From an uncultured Dorea sp. (GTDB taxonomy: Bacteria; Bacillota; Clostridia; Lachnospirales; Lachnospiraceae), in contig CAJUTH010000002.1 of NCBI GenBank assembly GCA_910589275.1, positions 93,978 through 157,977 on the forward strand: DNA of 64,000 nucleotides, written 5' to 3'. Below the pieces are notes generated by a model. It was not told where the DNA came from. It worked only from the letters and a program-made list of their open reading frames with translations, and searched no databases. Positions within the stretch are counted from its first letter, which is position 1. Each line of letters begins with the position of its first letter. Position numbers and translations under genes: made by a program. Shown here one piece after another: positions 17,683 through 25,452 of this stretch.

Positions 17683-18873
17683 ATGAAAAAATATAACAGA
17701 ATATTTGTTGTGGTGCTGGATTCGCTGGGAATCGGCCATCTGCCGGATGCGGAGAGATTCGGGGATGTGGGCGCAGATACCTTTGGGAACATTTTAAAGA
17801 CGATGGGTACTTTAAACATCCCCAACCTGCAGAAGCTTGGCTTGGTAAACCTCCATCCGGCAGGAACTTTGCAGCCGGTTAAGCGGCCGATGGCCCGGTA
17901 TACGGCGCTGGGCGAGACCAGCAACGGCAAGGATACCATGACCGGGCACTGGGAGATGATGGGGATTTATACGGAGAAGCCGTTTATTACATTTACGGAG
18001 ACGGGATTTCCGAAGGAATTGATCGAGGAGCTGGAGAAACGCTGTGGGAAACGGGTGATCGGAAATAAGAGCGCCAGCGGTACGGAGATTATCGAGGAAC
18101 TGGGAGAGGAAGAGATACAGACCGGGGCGATGATCGTTTATACGTCAGCGGATTCTGTACTTCAGATCTGCGGAAACGAAGAAACCTTTGACCTTGTGAA
18201 TCTGTACCGCTGCTGCGAGATTGCAAGAGAGCTGACCATGAAGGATGAATGGCGCGTAGGAAGGATTATTGCAAGACCCTATGTGGGTAAGAAGAAGGGC
18301 GAGTTTAAGCGCACCAGCAACCGCCATGATTACGCCTTAAAGCCCACCGGAAGGACTGTTTTAAATGCGATGAAGGACGCGGGGCTTGATGTGATCGGCG
18401 TAGGAAAGATCAACGATATCTTCTGCGGCGAGGGAATTACCGAGACAAACCGGTCGAACAGTTCGGTACATGGCATGGAGCAAACGATTGAGATCTGCCG
18501 GAGGGATTTTCATGGACTCTGCTTTACGAATCTGGTAGATTTTGACGCGCTGTGGGGCCATAGAAGGAACCCCAAAGGGTATGGGGAAGAGATTGAGAAG
18601 TTTGATAAGAATTTAGGCGTACTCTTAGAAGAGTTGAGAGAAGACGACCTGCTGATTCTGACGGCGGATCATGGGAACGACCCCACATACACCGGAACTG
18701 ACCATACCAGAGAGTATGTACCGTTCTTGGCGTATGCTAAGACCATGAAAGAAGGCGGAAAGATACCGGAGCAGGATACCTTTGCGGTGATCGGGGCGAC
18801 GATTGCGGAGAACTTCGGCGTCTTGATGCCTGAGAATACGATCGGGCATTCCATTCTGAAAGAACTGGAATAG
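17683..18873 (+). CDS. deoB: Phosphopentomutase
   Basis: 396 residues from ATG 17683, which has GGGAAGG 9-10 bases upstream; earlier in-frame ATGs at 17632 and 17674 lack spacing. The alkaline-phosphatase fold is shown by VVVLDSLGIGHLPDA, GKDTMTGHWEMMG (the phosphorylated threonine region), and LTADHGNDPTYTGTDHTREY with metal-binding residues. It converts ribose-1-phosphate and deoxyribose-1-phosphate to the 5-phosphates, joining the phosphorylase step to central metabolism. No deoC or purine phosphorylase lies in this window. Confidence 0.95.
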   Translation: MKKYNRIFVVVLDSLGIGHLPDAERFGDVGADTFGNILKTMGTLNIPNLQKLGLVNLHPAGTLQPVKRPMARYTALGETSNGKDTMTGHWEMMGIYTEKPFITFTETGFPKELIEELEKRCGKRVIGNKSASGTEIIEELGEEEIQTGAMIVYTSADSVLQICGNEETFDLVNLYRCCEIARELTMKDEWRVGRIIARPYVGKKKGEFKRTSNRHDYALKPTGRTVLNAMKDAGLDVIGVGKINDIFCGEGITETNRSNSSVHGMEQTIEICRRDFHGLCFTNLVDFDALWGHRRNPKGYGEEIEKFDKNLGVLLEELREDDLLILTADHGNDPTYTGTDHTREYVPFLAYAKTMKEGGKIPEQDTFAVIGATIAENFGVLMPENTIGHSILKELE

Positions 18874-18913
18874 CAGATGAGGAAGATGCGGGATAGACAG
18901 GAGGAAGTAGCGT

Positions 18914-19261
18914 ATGTTGTTTGTGAATTATCCGAAATGTTCGACCTGTAAGAAGGCGGAAAAATGGCTGAAAGACCACGGATTAGAGTATGAATCAAGG
19001 AATATCAAGGAGGAGAATCCGACGGAGGAAGAGCTGAGAGAGTGGATTCGGCGCAGCGGCCTTCCGATTAAGCGGTTTTTCAATACCAGCGGAATGCTTT
19101 ACCGGGAACTGGGGCTGAAAGATAAACTTGCAGAGATAACGGACGCAGAGCAGACCGCGCTGCTGGCCACGGACGGCATGCTGGTGAAGAGGCCGCTCTT
19201 GGTGACGGAGGATGCTGTCAAGGTTGGATTTCGGGAGGCAGAGTGGAGGACGCTTCTGTAA
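18914..19261 (+). CDS. ArsC/Spx-family thioredoxin-fold protein
   Basis: 115 residues. The N-terminal YPKCSTCKKAEKWL gives a CxxC pair at residues 9 and 12, then the insert helix and LLVTEDAVKVGFREAEW of the ArsC/Spx fold. It could be a thiol-based regulator of the Spx/MgsR type or a reductase; the CxxC favours a redox role over classical arsenate reductase. It is the fourth gene after add in the same direction and may belong to that transcript. Confidence 0.85.
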   Translation: MLFVNYPKCSTCKKAEKWLKDHGLEYESRNIKEENPTEEELREWIRRSGLPIKRFFNTSGMLYRELGLKDKLAEITDAEQTALLATDGMLVKRPLLVTEDAVKVGFREAEWRTLL

Positions 19262-19265
19262 AGGT

Positions 19266-19622
19266 ATGGATTTTTATGAGAGAGTCAGGCTGGTGTGTCT
19301 TGAGATTCCCTATGGACGGGCGGCATCCTACGGACAGATCGCTCTGCTGTGTGGGAAACCAAACAATTCCAGACAGGTTGGATATGCGCTCCGGACGGGG
19401 AAAGCCGGAGAAGGGATACCGGCGCATCGTATTGTGAATGCCAGAGGAATCTTAAGCGGCGCCAATGCATTTGCAGCGCCGGATCTGCAGAAGCGTTTAC
19501 TGGAAGGAGAAGGCGTGGAAGTGGAACTGACAGACAAAGGCTGGAAAGTAGACTTAAGGAAATATGGTTTTAAGCCGTCAGCAGAGGACGCGGAAAGATT
19601 TTACCGGATGTTTCAGGAATAA
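19266..19622 (+). CDS. Alkyltransferase-like protein (ATL), MGMT fold without the active cysteine
   Basis: 118 residues, the DNA-binding domain of O6-alkylguanine-DNA alkyltransferases only. The helix-turn-helix region reads YGRAASYGQIALLCGKP. The PCHR active-site motif is PAHR (Ala53), so alkyl transfer is impossible and the protein is an ATL, which binds alkylated guanine and flags it for nucleotide excision repair. The preferred ATG at 19266 lies 4 bases after the previous stop; an earlier in-frame start at 19212 overlaps that gene. Confidence 0.85.
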   Translation: MDFYERVRLVCLEIPYGRAASYGQIALLCGKPNNSRQVGYALRTGKAGEGIPAHRIVNARGILSGANAFAAPDLQKRLLEGEGVEVELTDKGWKVDLRKYGFKPSAEDAERFYRMFQE

Positions 19623-19635
19623 GGAGTGGAGAAGA

Positions 19636-19857
19636 ATGTTTGGCAGGCCCAAAAAGCAGGAGAAGAAAAGCTATGACAGAGAGAAAAAAGAGCCTGTAAT
19701 ACGAAGTAGTATCTGCACCGGGGAAAAGGTGGCAGGCTTTAAAGACAAAGAAACCGGAAGGTTTGAAGACATCCTGCTTCTGAAGACGGAAGAGGATTTG
19801 GACGGATTCTGTGAGATATATGGAATAGAGAAAAAAGAAATAAAAACGATTTATTAA
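19636..19857 (+). CDS. Small conserved hypothetical protein
   Basis: 73 residues from ATG 19636 with AAGGAG upstream. A basic N terminus (FGRPKKQEKK) is followed by SICTGEKVAGFKDKETGRF and a short acidic C-terminal helix. Soluble, no recognisable domain. Similar short proteins with this mid-region occur in Lachnospiraceae, sometimes with a doubtful aspartate dehydrogenase name; nothing here supports an enzyme. Last gene before a terminator. Confidence 0.65.
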   Translation: MFGRPKKQEKKSYDREKKEPVIRSSICTGEKVAGFKDKETGRFEDILLLKTEEDLDGFCEIYGIEKKEIKTIY

Positions 19858-19860
19858 GGG

Positions 19861-19889
19861 CAGCCGGGCTTGAACCGGCTGTCTTTTTC
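19861..19889 (+). terminator. Rho-independent terminator
   Basis: CAGCCGG (19861-19867) pairs with CCGGCTG (19875-19881), followed by TCTTTTTCT. Confidence 0.88.
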
Positions 19890-19927
19890 TATGATAGAAG
19901 AAACCTATGGCGTTAACTCTCAGAAAG

Positions 19928-20153
19928 TTACAGTTCACAGGGCGTCTGCCCCTTGCGGAGAGCATAGGCATAGGAGACAGGGCGAGACAACATTCCAGTG
20001 AACCCAGTACCAACGTAGTCTAAGAAGTTCAGGAATGCCTTCGCTCCTAAGACTACGTAAGCACTGGTTTCACTTCCATTAAAAACGTCTCTAAAATGCC
20101 CTGTCTCCTATGCCTATGCTCTCCGCAAGGGGCAGACGTCCTGCGAACTGTAA
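19928..20153. repeat. 226-bp foldback element (long interrupted palindrome)
   Basis: Outer arms of 56 nt (19928-19983 and 20098-20153) are inverted copies with only two mismatches. Inner arms also pair imperfectly, including a 15-nt stretch at 20013-20027 against 20044-20058. A 16-nt loop remains at the centre. There is no ORF inside. This is the shape of a MITE-like element or of a long RNA hairpin. It lies between a terminator and the XRE promoter region. Confidence 0.85.
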
Positions 20154-20167
20154 TTGTCCGGAAAATA

Positions 20168-20246
20168 ATGACAAAAAAAGTTGTCATTTTGTATTGACAA
20201 AGAAAGTTGTCAATGATATAGTGTAATTGACAAGAAAAGTTGTCAA
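20168..20246 (+). promoter_or_regulatory. Three operator palindromes TTGACAA-N6-TTGTCAA
   Basis: Copies at 20168-20187, 20194-20213 and 20227-20246, centres 26 and 33 bases apart, all of form (T)TGACAA-AGAAAG-like spacer-TTGTCA(A). The middle copy contains the -35 box of the promoter. They probably bind the XRE protein encoded 38 bases downstream, giving autoregulation. Confidence 0.8.
20194..20222 (+). promoter_or_regulatory. Promoter of the XRE-DUF3169 operon
   Basis: TTGACA (20194-20199), 17-base spacer, TATAGT (20217-20222). The -35 box is part of the second operator. Confidence 0.8.
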
Positions 20247-20283
20247 GGTAGACGTCTAAGAAAAAAAGCAGGGAGATGATAAG

Positions 20284-20493
20284 TTGGCACTATTGAATCA
20301 TTTGAAAAAATACCGTTCTGAACTGGGGATTAACCAGACGGAACTTGGCAGGCTGGCGGGAGTGTCCAGACAGACCATCAGCCTGATTGAGAGGGGCGAC
20401 TACTCGCCTTCGGTGACGCTGGCATTGAAGCTTGCAAAGATTTGCAGGGTAACGGTGGAAGATATATTTGTATATTATGAGGAGGATGAATAA
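20284..20493 (+). CDS. Small XRE-family transcriptional regulator
   Basis: 69 residues, a single helix-turn-helix domain: LGINQTELGRLAGVSRQTISLIERGDYSPS, then TLALKLAKICRVTVEDIF. This YdaS/Cro-type compact form often accompanies DUF3169 or other membrane proteins. The start is the TTG at 20284 after GGGAGATGA; no ATG lies nearby. It probably represses its own promoter through three palindromes. Four-base-scale overlap with the next gene's ribosome site suggests coupled translation. Confidence 0.9.
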   Translation: MALLNHLKKYRSELGINQTELGRLAGVSRQTISLIERGDYSPSVTLALKLAKICRVTVEDIFVYYEEDE

Positions 20494-20497
20494 GGTG

Positions 20498-21289
20498 ATG
20501 AAGAATGGGAATGTTAAAAAATCAAATTCATATAAGAAGATGGGACTTTATATGCTGGCTTCAGCAATCGGCGGAGGGATACTTGGAGTGTTTTCGTTTG
20601 TGATACTTGATGGCAATATAGGCGGCATTGAAACCGGAGTTTCTTCTGTACTGGAGGGGATCCGGGGGATAATGGTTCCGGCGCTGGCGGCGATTACCTT
20701 AGTATCGGTTGTCTATGGGGAGATCAATTTAAGAAAGCAGAAAATGATATGCGGCAAAGTCCTTGAGACGGAGGACGAGGAGTGCGACGGCTGGGAATAT
20801 GAAGGAGAAAAGACGGGAGCTTATGGAACGGTTGCGAATCTTGTCTCTCAGGTACTGTGTATTCTGGTATTGTCTGTGGGATATTCCGTAAAGTATATCG
20901 GAGAGGGAAATAATGTGAATATGCTGGGGGCATGCGCGGTATTTCTGGTCTGTTATGCATATGACGGGTTTTGGCAGGTGCGTTATGTCAAGACGGTTCA
21001 AACGGCGTATCCGGAGAAAATAGGAGACCCTTCATCAAGAAAGTTTCACGAGCAGTGGCTGGAGAGCTGCGATGAAGCGGAGAAAGAAGTGATTTACAGG
21101 AGCGCGTACAAATCTTATATCCAGACTAGTAAGGCGATTCCGATACTGCTTGTTCTTGTAATGCTGGGGCATTTATTCTTTAATACAGGAATTATGGCGA
21201 TCGTGATGGTGGCTGTGATCTGGATGGTTGTTACGATCTCTTATTTAAGTTCCTGCGTGAGATTAAAAGGGCAGAAGATTCGAGAGTAG
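20498..21289 (+). CDS. DUF3169 family membrane protein
   Basis: 263 residues. Hydrophobic segments at about 17-40, 55-75, 108-128, 140-158, and a final pair near 210-250. The pattern and its pairing with a 69-residue XRE regulator fit DUF3169, a Firmicutes family of unknown role. AGGAGG lies inside the end of the XRE gene; ATG 20498 and GTG 20495 are both workable starts. Confidence 0.75.
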   Translation: MKNGNVKKSNSYKKMGLYMLASAIGGGILGVFSFVILDGNIGGIETGVSSVLEGIRGIMVPALAAITLVSVVYGEINLRKQKMICGKVLETEDEECDGWEYEGEKTGAYGTVANLVSQVLCILVLSVGYSVKYIGEGNNVNMLGACAVFLVCYAYDGFWQVRYVKTVQTAYPEKIGDPSSRKFHEQWLESCDEAEKEVIYRSAYKSYIQTSKAIPILLVLVMLGHLFFNTGIMAIVMVAVIWMVVTISYLSSCVRLKGQKIRE

Positions 21290-21373
21290 CGGGAAATCTT
21301 TTGACGCTTACAGTGAAGAGGTGTTATCATGTAAGAAAGGACGTAAAACACGACGATAAAGGAGAAATTTTTG

Positions 21374-22798
21374 ATGAAACGCATGATAATACCTCTTGTG
21401 GCAGCAACGGTTCTTGCCGCCGGTTATATTGCCTGCTGCGGGGCAGTGGATGCAGAAAAGGTGCTGCCGCGTACTTTGGTAAATGGAATTGATATCAGTG
21501 GAATGAACGTGCAGGATGCAGTCAGCTTATTAGAGAGAGGGGAAGCATTAAGCCAAGGTACGATGGTAGTCCCCGTACATTTCGCAGAGAGGGAGTATCC
21601 GGTGGATGTTGGAAATGCGGTAGAGTGGGATTACCAGCCGGCCGTAGAAGAGCTCCAAAAATCGGTTCGAGGCGCATTTTTAACCAGAGGGTATTTTTTT
21701 ATCAAATCGTATCTTACGGGAAATAATATAAAGCCTTCTGCTGTGCTAAAAGACGAGGAAGCTCTGGAGGAAGCGGTGAAGGCCAGCGGCCTTTCCAAAG
21801 AGAGGACGACAAAGCAGACAGAGTATCAGGTAGAACAGGATAGTCTGGTCTTTACGATGGGGACGGCGGGCGAGGAAGCCGACATCGTTAAGTTGAAGGA
21901 GAAACTGAAGGCGGTGATTCTCGCAAACGATGATGCGGTAGTGGAGTGCCCGGTTTCCGCCGGAAAAGTAGAAGAGGTTGATCTTGATTCGGTCTATCAG
22001 GAGGTTTGTAAAAATCCGAAAAACGCTACGCTTGATCCGGCAAATAATTATGAAATCAAAGAAGCGGAGGCGGGAATACAGTTTGACAAAGAAACTGCCC
22101 GTAAAGCGTTAGAGACGGCGGAAGAGGGAGATAAGGTTACGGTAGATCTTATACGGGAAGAGCCGGAGATTACGACAGAGGATTTAAGGGAGCATTTATT
22201 TATAGACAGGCTGGCTTCTTATAGTACAGAGGTTCGGGGGACCGATAACCGCAAGGATAATATCAGCCTTGCCGTGTCAAAATGCGACGGCGCGATTCTT
22301 TTGAGCGGAGATATTTTCTCTTATAATAATACGGTGGGAGAGCAAACGGCGGAAACAGGCTATAAGCTGGCAAACGCTACATTGGATGGAACGGTTATTC
22401 AGGCTTACGGCGGCGGAATCTGTCAGGTGTCGTCCACTATATTTGCGGCGGCCCTGTATGCGAATCTGGATATCAAAGAAAGATGGGAGCATGAATTTGT
22501 TTCCAGCTATATTGACGCGGGTATGGATGCGGCCGTGGCATGGGATGTTTTGGATTTTAAGATCGGCAATAATAAAGAATATCCCATACGGATCGACGTC
22601 GTTTATGAAAATGATATTCTGACGGTAGATATCTGGGGAACAAAGACCGATGATTCATTTGTAGAGATTGACACGCAGGTTGTAGATGATTCCGGCGGGA
22701 AGCTGAGTGTACTGACCAGCCGCAGAGTTTACAGCGGGGATCAAAGCCAGATGTATGTGGAACAGGTAGCGAATAGTACCTATATTAATGTAAGTTAA
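21374..22798 (+). CDS. VanW family protein with peptidoglycan-binding region
   Basis: 474 residues from ATG 21374. An N-terminal hydrophobic signal or anchor (residues 4-22) is followed by one or two PG_binding_4-like segments (VNGIDISGMNVQDA). The VanW domain follows at about 280-430 with FSYNNTVGEQTAETGY, YGGGICQVSSTIFAAAL and YPIRIDVVYEND. VanW proteins are extracellular and wall associated; their activity is not settled, and most are unrelated to vancomycin resistance. It is followed by a new strong promoter, so it ends its transcript. Confidence 0.88.
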   Translation: MKRMIIPLVAATVLAAGYIACCGAVDAEKVLPRTLVNGIDISGMNVQDAVSLLERGEALSQGTMVVPVHFAEREYPVDVGNAVEWDYQPAVEELQKSVRGAFLTRGYFFIKSYLTGNNIKPSAVLKDEEALEEAVKASGLSKERTTKQTEYQVEQDSLVFTMGTAGEEADIVKLKEKLKAVILANDDAVVECPVSAGKVEEVDLDSVYQEVCKNPKNATLDPANNYEIKEAEAGIQFDKETARKALETAEEGDKVTVDLIREEPEITTEDLREHLFIDRLASYSTEVRGTDNRKDNISLAVSKCDGAILLSGDIFSYNNTVGEQTAETGYKLANATLDGTVIQAYGGGICQVSSTIFAAALYANLDIKERWEHEFVSSYIDAGMDAAVAWDVLDFKIGNNKEYPIRIDVVYENDILTVDIWGTKTDDSFVEIDTQVVDDSGGKLSVLTSRRVYSGDQSQMYVEQVANSTYINVS

Positions 22799-22811
22799 TT
22801 TTTTCGGGGGA

Positions 22812-22840
22812 TTGACATATTTGAAAGGTTTACGTATAAT
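22812..22840 (+). promoter_or_regulatory. Strong promoter of the repeat RNA
   Basis: Perfect TTGACA (22812-22817), 17-base spacer, perfect TATAAT (22835-22840). It is directly upstream of the 2 x 45-nt repeat RNA, as expected for a type III antitoxin. Confidence 0.9.
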
Positions 22841-22846
22841 AATAGT

Positions 22847-22996
22847 GATAGGTAGGAAACTACCTTAAAAAGTAGTCCGCTCCCGGTCATGCGGATAATA
22901 AATAGACCGTGGAAACGTGGTTCGCTCCCGGTCATGCGAATAATAAATAGACCGTGAAAAAGTTTTTAAGCCTCTTGCCCTAAAAGGCAGGGGCTT
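22847..22996 (+). ncRNA. cptI: CptI-like type III antitoxin RNA (two 45-nt tandem repeats)
   Basis: Transcription should start near 22847. Two direct repeats of exactly 45 nt follow (22878-22922 and 22923-22967), each with CGGTC and GACCG flanking an A/T-rich loop. A partial unit precedes them, and a hairpin at 22968-22996 partly terminates before the toxin. Strong promoter, short tandem repeats, attenuating hairpin and downstream toxin are the defining layout of type III toxin-antitoxin systems. A repeat near 45 nt fits CptIN of Eubacterium rectale (from memory). Confidence 0.75.
22968..22996 (+). terminator. Attenuating hairpin between antitoxin RNA and toxin
   Basis: AAGCC-TCT-TGCC pairs with GGCAGGGGCTT around a CTAAAA loop. 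The T run is weak, as expected when some transcripts must continue into the toxin gene. Confidence 0.7.
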
Positions 22997-23022
22997 AAAT
23001 TGTGTAGGGAGAAAAGCCGCTT

Positions 23023-23330
23023 ATGGAAATTATGACGGGAAGTTTATATTTTGTATCAGATGATTTTTTCGAAAAGATACAGCAAGATACATAGACGGTC
23101 AGTATATCAAAGGTGGTCAGCCTGTAAAGATTGCAGACCCTAAACTGATACAGGAATTGGAAAAGAACGCAAGGAAAATTATCAATTTATTACATAGAGG
23201 GGTGCGTTTTACACCAACGCAGCCAGATATCATAAAAATTGAGAGATTCATGTTAGGGGAATTGCAAGGTCTGGAGGGGAGCGAAGAAGGAATGCCGGTT
23301 GAAATCCAACAAAGGGATTTTGCGCCTTAA
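23023..23330 (+). pseudogene. cptN: Decayed CptN/ToxN-like type III toxin
   Basis: The ATG at 23023 opens MEIMTGSLYFVSDDFFEKIQ, the expected toxin N terminus, then stops at TAG 23092-23094. From 23088 another frame continues YIDGQYIKGGQPVKIADPK and LLHRGVRFTPTQPD to TAA 23328-23330, which I recognise as the C-terminal half of this toxin family. The middle, perhaps 60-70 residues, is missing, and a GATAC repeat at the joint suggests deletion by short homology. No functional RNase is expected. Confidence 0.75.
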
Positions 23331-23350
23331 AATATAGAGTTGCGAAAAGA

Positions 23351-23416
23351 AATAGACAATCTCGCAGAATCATGGCTTTTTCAAAGTCCGGGGTTTTGCG
23401 AGATTGTCTATTTTTT
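23351..23416. terminator. Terminator after the toxin remnant
   Basis: A perfect 16-bp stem (23351-23366 with 23397-23412) with a 30-base loop and a TTTTTT run. A-rich sequence on the left could also serve the minus strand. Confidence 0.85.
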
Positions 23417-23535
23417 CATGTTAGGGTGTAAAAATCGGTATTAATCAACAGCCCTTTTTTATCTATGTAAATGTAATTGTTTTTAGTCGAAGTCCAGCAA
23501 TCATACTTACGCTCTGTAGAATACAACTGCTGTCT
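23416..23535 (-). other. 40-codon open fragment, possible gene remnant
   Basis: Read on the minus strand, 39 residues ending in INTDFYTLT then TGA, containing KYDCWTSTKNNYIYIDKKG. The composition looks protein-like and a terminator follows directly. There is no good start or ribosome site. It may be the tail of a lost gene. The remaining sequence to 23712 is A/T-rich with no other coding signal, apart from a TATAAT-like box near 23676 upstream of the sensor kinase gene. Confidence 0.25.
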
Positions 23536-23712
23536 TCATTTGATATATTTACTATATCAGACAATTATGAATGGAATGTGTCAGGGGGTTAAAAACTTTG
23601 TAAAATATCTTAAGAAAATCTGAATATTTGAGTTGTTTTTTAATAAAAGAGTGATGAAAAATATAACGGTATTCTGTATAATATAGAAATAAATAAAAAG
23701 GAGCTTAACTAC

Positions 23713-24999
23713 ATGAGAGAAGCAGGCGGAATGCCGTATCATTTTCTATATATCGCGTTTGTGTTATTTCTGCTGGTATGGCTGGCGCTGGCGGTGTGCA
23801 TTGTTACGGTGCGCATGTGGCATAGAGAGAAGGAGAGCAGCAGGCGGTTCCAGTATGAAAGAATGTTTTTTAAGAATGTATACGGGGAGGAAGATATCGT
23901 ATATATGATGCTTGACGGATGCAGCCGGAAGGTCTTATATCTCAGCGAGAATGCAGAGACGCTGTGGGGAATTTCAGCAGAACAGATAGAGATAGACCCG
24001 GAGGCTTTGGAGCAGGTTACGACGAGCGAATACCGCCGTGAATTTATGCGCAAGTGGAAGGCGTGGGACGGGCAGGGAGAGCTGCTGCAGCACTTTCCCA
24101 GCAAGAGAGCGGACGGAACGGAAGCCTGGTATGAGCTGACGGCGGCGCTTTCTGACGACGGGGCGGCATATCTGTTACGATTTCGAGAGAATACTTATGA
24201 ACAAGCGGAGATTGCCCGTCTGAGAAATGAGATCAGGGAGGCTAAAAAGGACGTACAGTATAAGACGGACTTTTTATCAAATATGTCCCATGAGATCCGT
24301 ACGCCGATGAATGGAATCCTTGGAATGCTGGCATTAAGCCGGCGAAGCGCTTCGCGTATGGACGAACACTGCAAGACTTCGAAGGAGTATGGGGCGATTG
24401 AGGAATACTTAGAGAAGGCAGAGAGTCTGTCGCAGTTTTTGCTAGGACTGATCAATGATATTCTGGACATGTCTCGTATCGAGAGCGGGAAGCTTGAGCT
24501 TGCGCAGGAGCCTTTTGACCTGTTTGCATTTGCAGAGAAGATTAAGACCATGTTCCAGAAGACGATTGAGGAAAAAGGTGTGGCATTTAAGATTGAGATG
24601 TTGGATTTTGACGTTCGGCGGGTGATCGGCGACGAACTGAGATTATCTCAGGTTGTGGTGAATTTTCTCTCGAATGCTGTGAAATTCACACCGAAGGGAG
24701 GACAGATTACGCTGACGTTCCGCCAAATGAATCGTATGGATGGGAAGGTTCATTTTATGATCCGCGTCAGGGATACGGGAAAGGGAATCAGTCCGGAATT
24801 TCTCAAGCGAATTTTTAAGCCCTTTGAGCAGGAAACAGCGACGATCGCAAAAAGTTATGGGGGCAGCGGGCTTGGCATGGCGATTGCAGATAATATGGTA
24901 AAGCTGATGGATGGCCAGATTGTGGTAGACAGCGAAGAAGGAAAGGGAAGCGATTTTAGTGTGTTTGTTGCGCTTCCGGTGGATGATTCCGCGCCGTAG
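23713..24999 (+). CDS. Membrane sensor histidine kinase (first part of a hybrid kinase)
   Basis: 428 residues. One membrane span (about 10-33), a PAS-like region (60-160), HisKA with FLSNMSHEIRTPMN (phospho-acceptor His193), and an HATPase domain with VNFLSNAVKFTP, DTGKGI and GGSGLGMAI. It ends at TAG 24997-24999. One codon later, in the same frame, a receiver domain begins, so the gene appears to be a hybrid kinase interrupted by an amber codon. AAGGAG precedes the ATG. First gene of an operon with BspA, MoxR, DUF58 and transglutaminase-like genes. Confidence 0.88.
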   Translation: MREAGGMPYHFLYIAFVLFLLVWLALAVCIVTVRMWHREKESSRRFQYERMFFKNVYGEEDIVYMMLDGCSRKVLYLSENAETLWGISAEQIEIDPEALEQVTTSEYRREFMRKWKAWDGQGELLQHFPSKRADGTEAWYELTAALSDDGAAYLLRFRENTYEQAEIARLRNEIREAKKDVQYKTDFLSNMSHEIRTPMNGILGMLALSRRSASRMDEHCKTSKEYGAIEEYLEKAESLSQFLLGLINDILDMSRIESGKLELAQEPFDLFAFAEKIKTMFQKTIEEKGVAFKIEMLDFDVRRVIGDELRLSQVVVNFLSNAVKFTPKGGQITLTFRQMNRMDGKVHFMIRVRDTGKGISPEFLKRIFKPFEQETATIAKSYGGSGLGMAIADNMVKLMDGQIVVDSEEGKGSDFSVFVALPVDDSAP

Positions 25000-25002
25000 G
25001 AA

Positions 25003-25452
25003 ATGCTTCAGGAGGTTATTTTTGAGGATAAGAGCGGCATTTTGGAGGAAGAAACGGCTGAGGTTACGATTGAAGGCATGCGGCTTTTGATGGCGGAAGA
25101 TAATGAGATCAATGCAGAGATTGCCATGAGTATTTTGGAAGAGATGGGGGCCGTTGTGGATCTGGCGTTAAACGGCGAGGAAGCGGTGAAGCTGTTTGCA
25201 GAACATGAAGCGGGGTATTATGATACGATCCTGATGGATATCCAGATGCCTGTGATGAATGGATGGGAAGCTACGGCCGCGATCCGGAGCCTGAAACGGC
25301 CGGATGCCGCAAAGATTCCTATTTATGCATTGTCGGCGGATGCATTTGTGGAAGATAAGCGGCGTTCTGTTTCCATCGGAATGAACGGCCATGTATCGAA
25401 GCCAATTGATTTTGATGAACTGGTGGACACCATAGGGAGGCCGGTGAAATGA
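25003..25452 (+). CDS. Receiver domain, in frame with the preceding kinase
   Basis: 149 residues. After a 25-residue linker comes a full receiver: LLMAEDNEINAEIAMSIL, phospho-acceptor Asp79 in TILMDIQMPVMNGWEA, ALSAD and the lysine in GHVSKPID. No output domain. The ATG at 25003 is two codons after the kinase stop and lacks a separate ribosome site, so its translation needs reinitiation or amber read-through. In a hybrid kinase this domain would be the C-terminal receiver. Its stop overlaps the next ATG by 4 bases. Confidence 0.85.
   Translation: MLQEVIFEDKSGILEEETAEVTIEGMRLLMAEDNEINAEIAMSILEEMGAVVDLALNGEEAVKLFAEHEAGYYDTILMDIQMPVMNGWEATAAIRSLKRPDAAKIPIYALSADAFVEDKRRSVSIGMNGHVSKPIDFDELVDTIGRPVK

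Noticed and set aside
22878..22967. Two near-identical 45-nt units as a mini CRISPR array
   Set aside because: The units abut without spacers, follow a perfect promoter and precede a toxin-family remnant; no cas genes are near.
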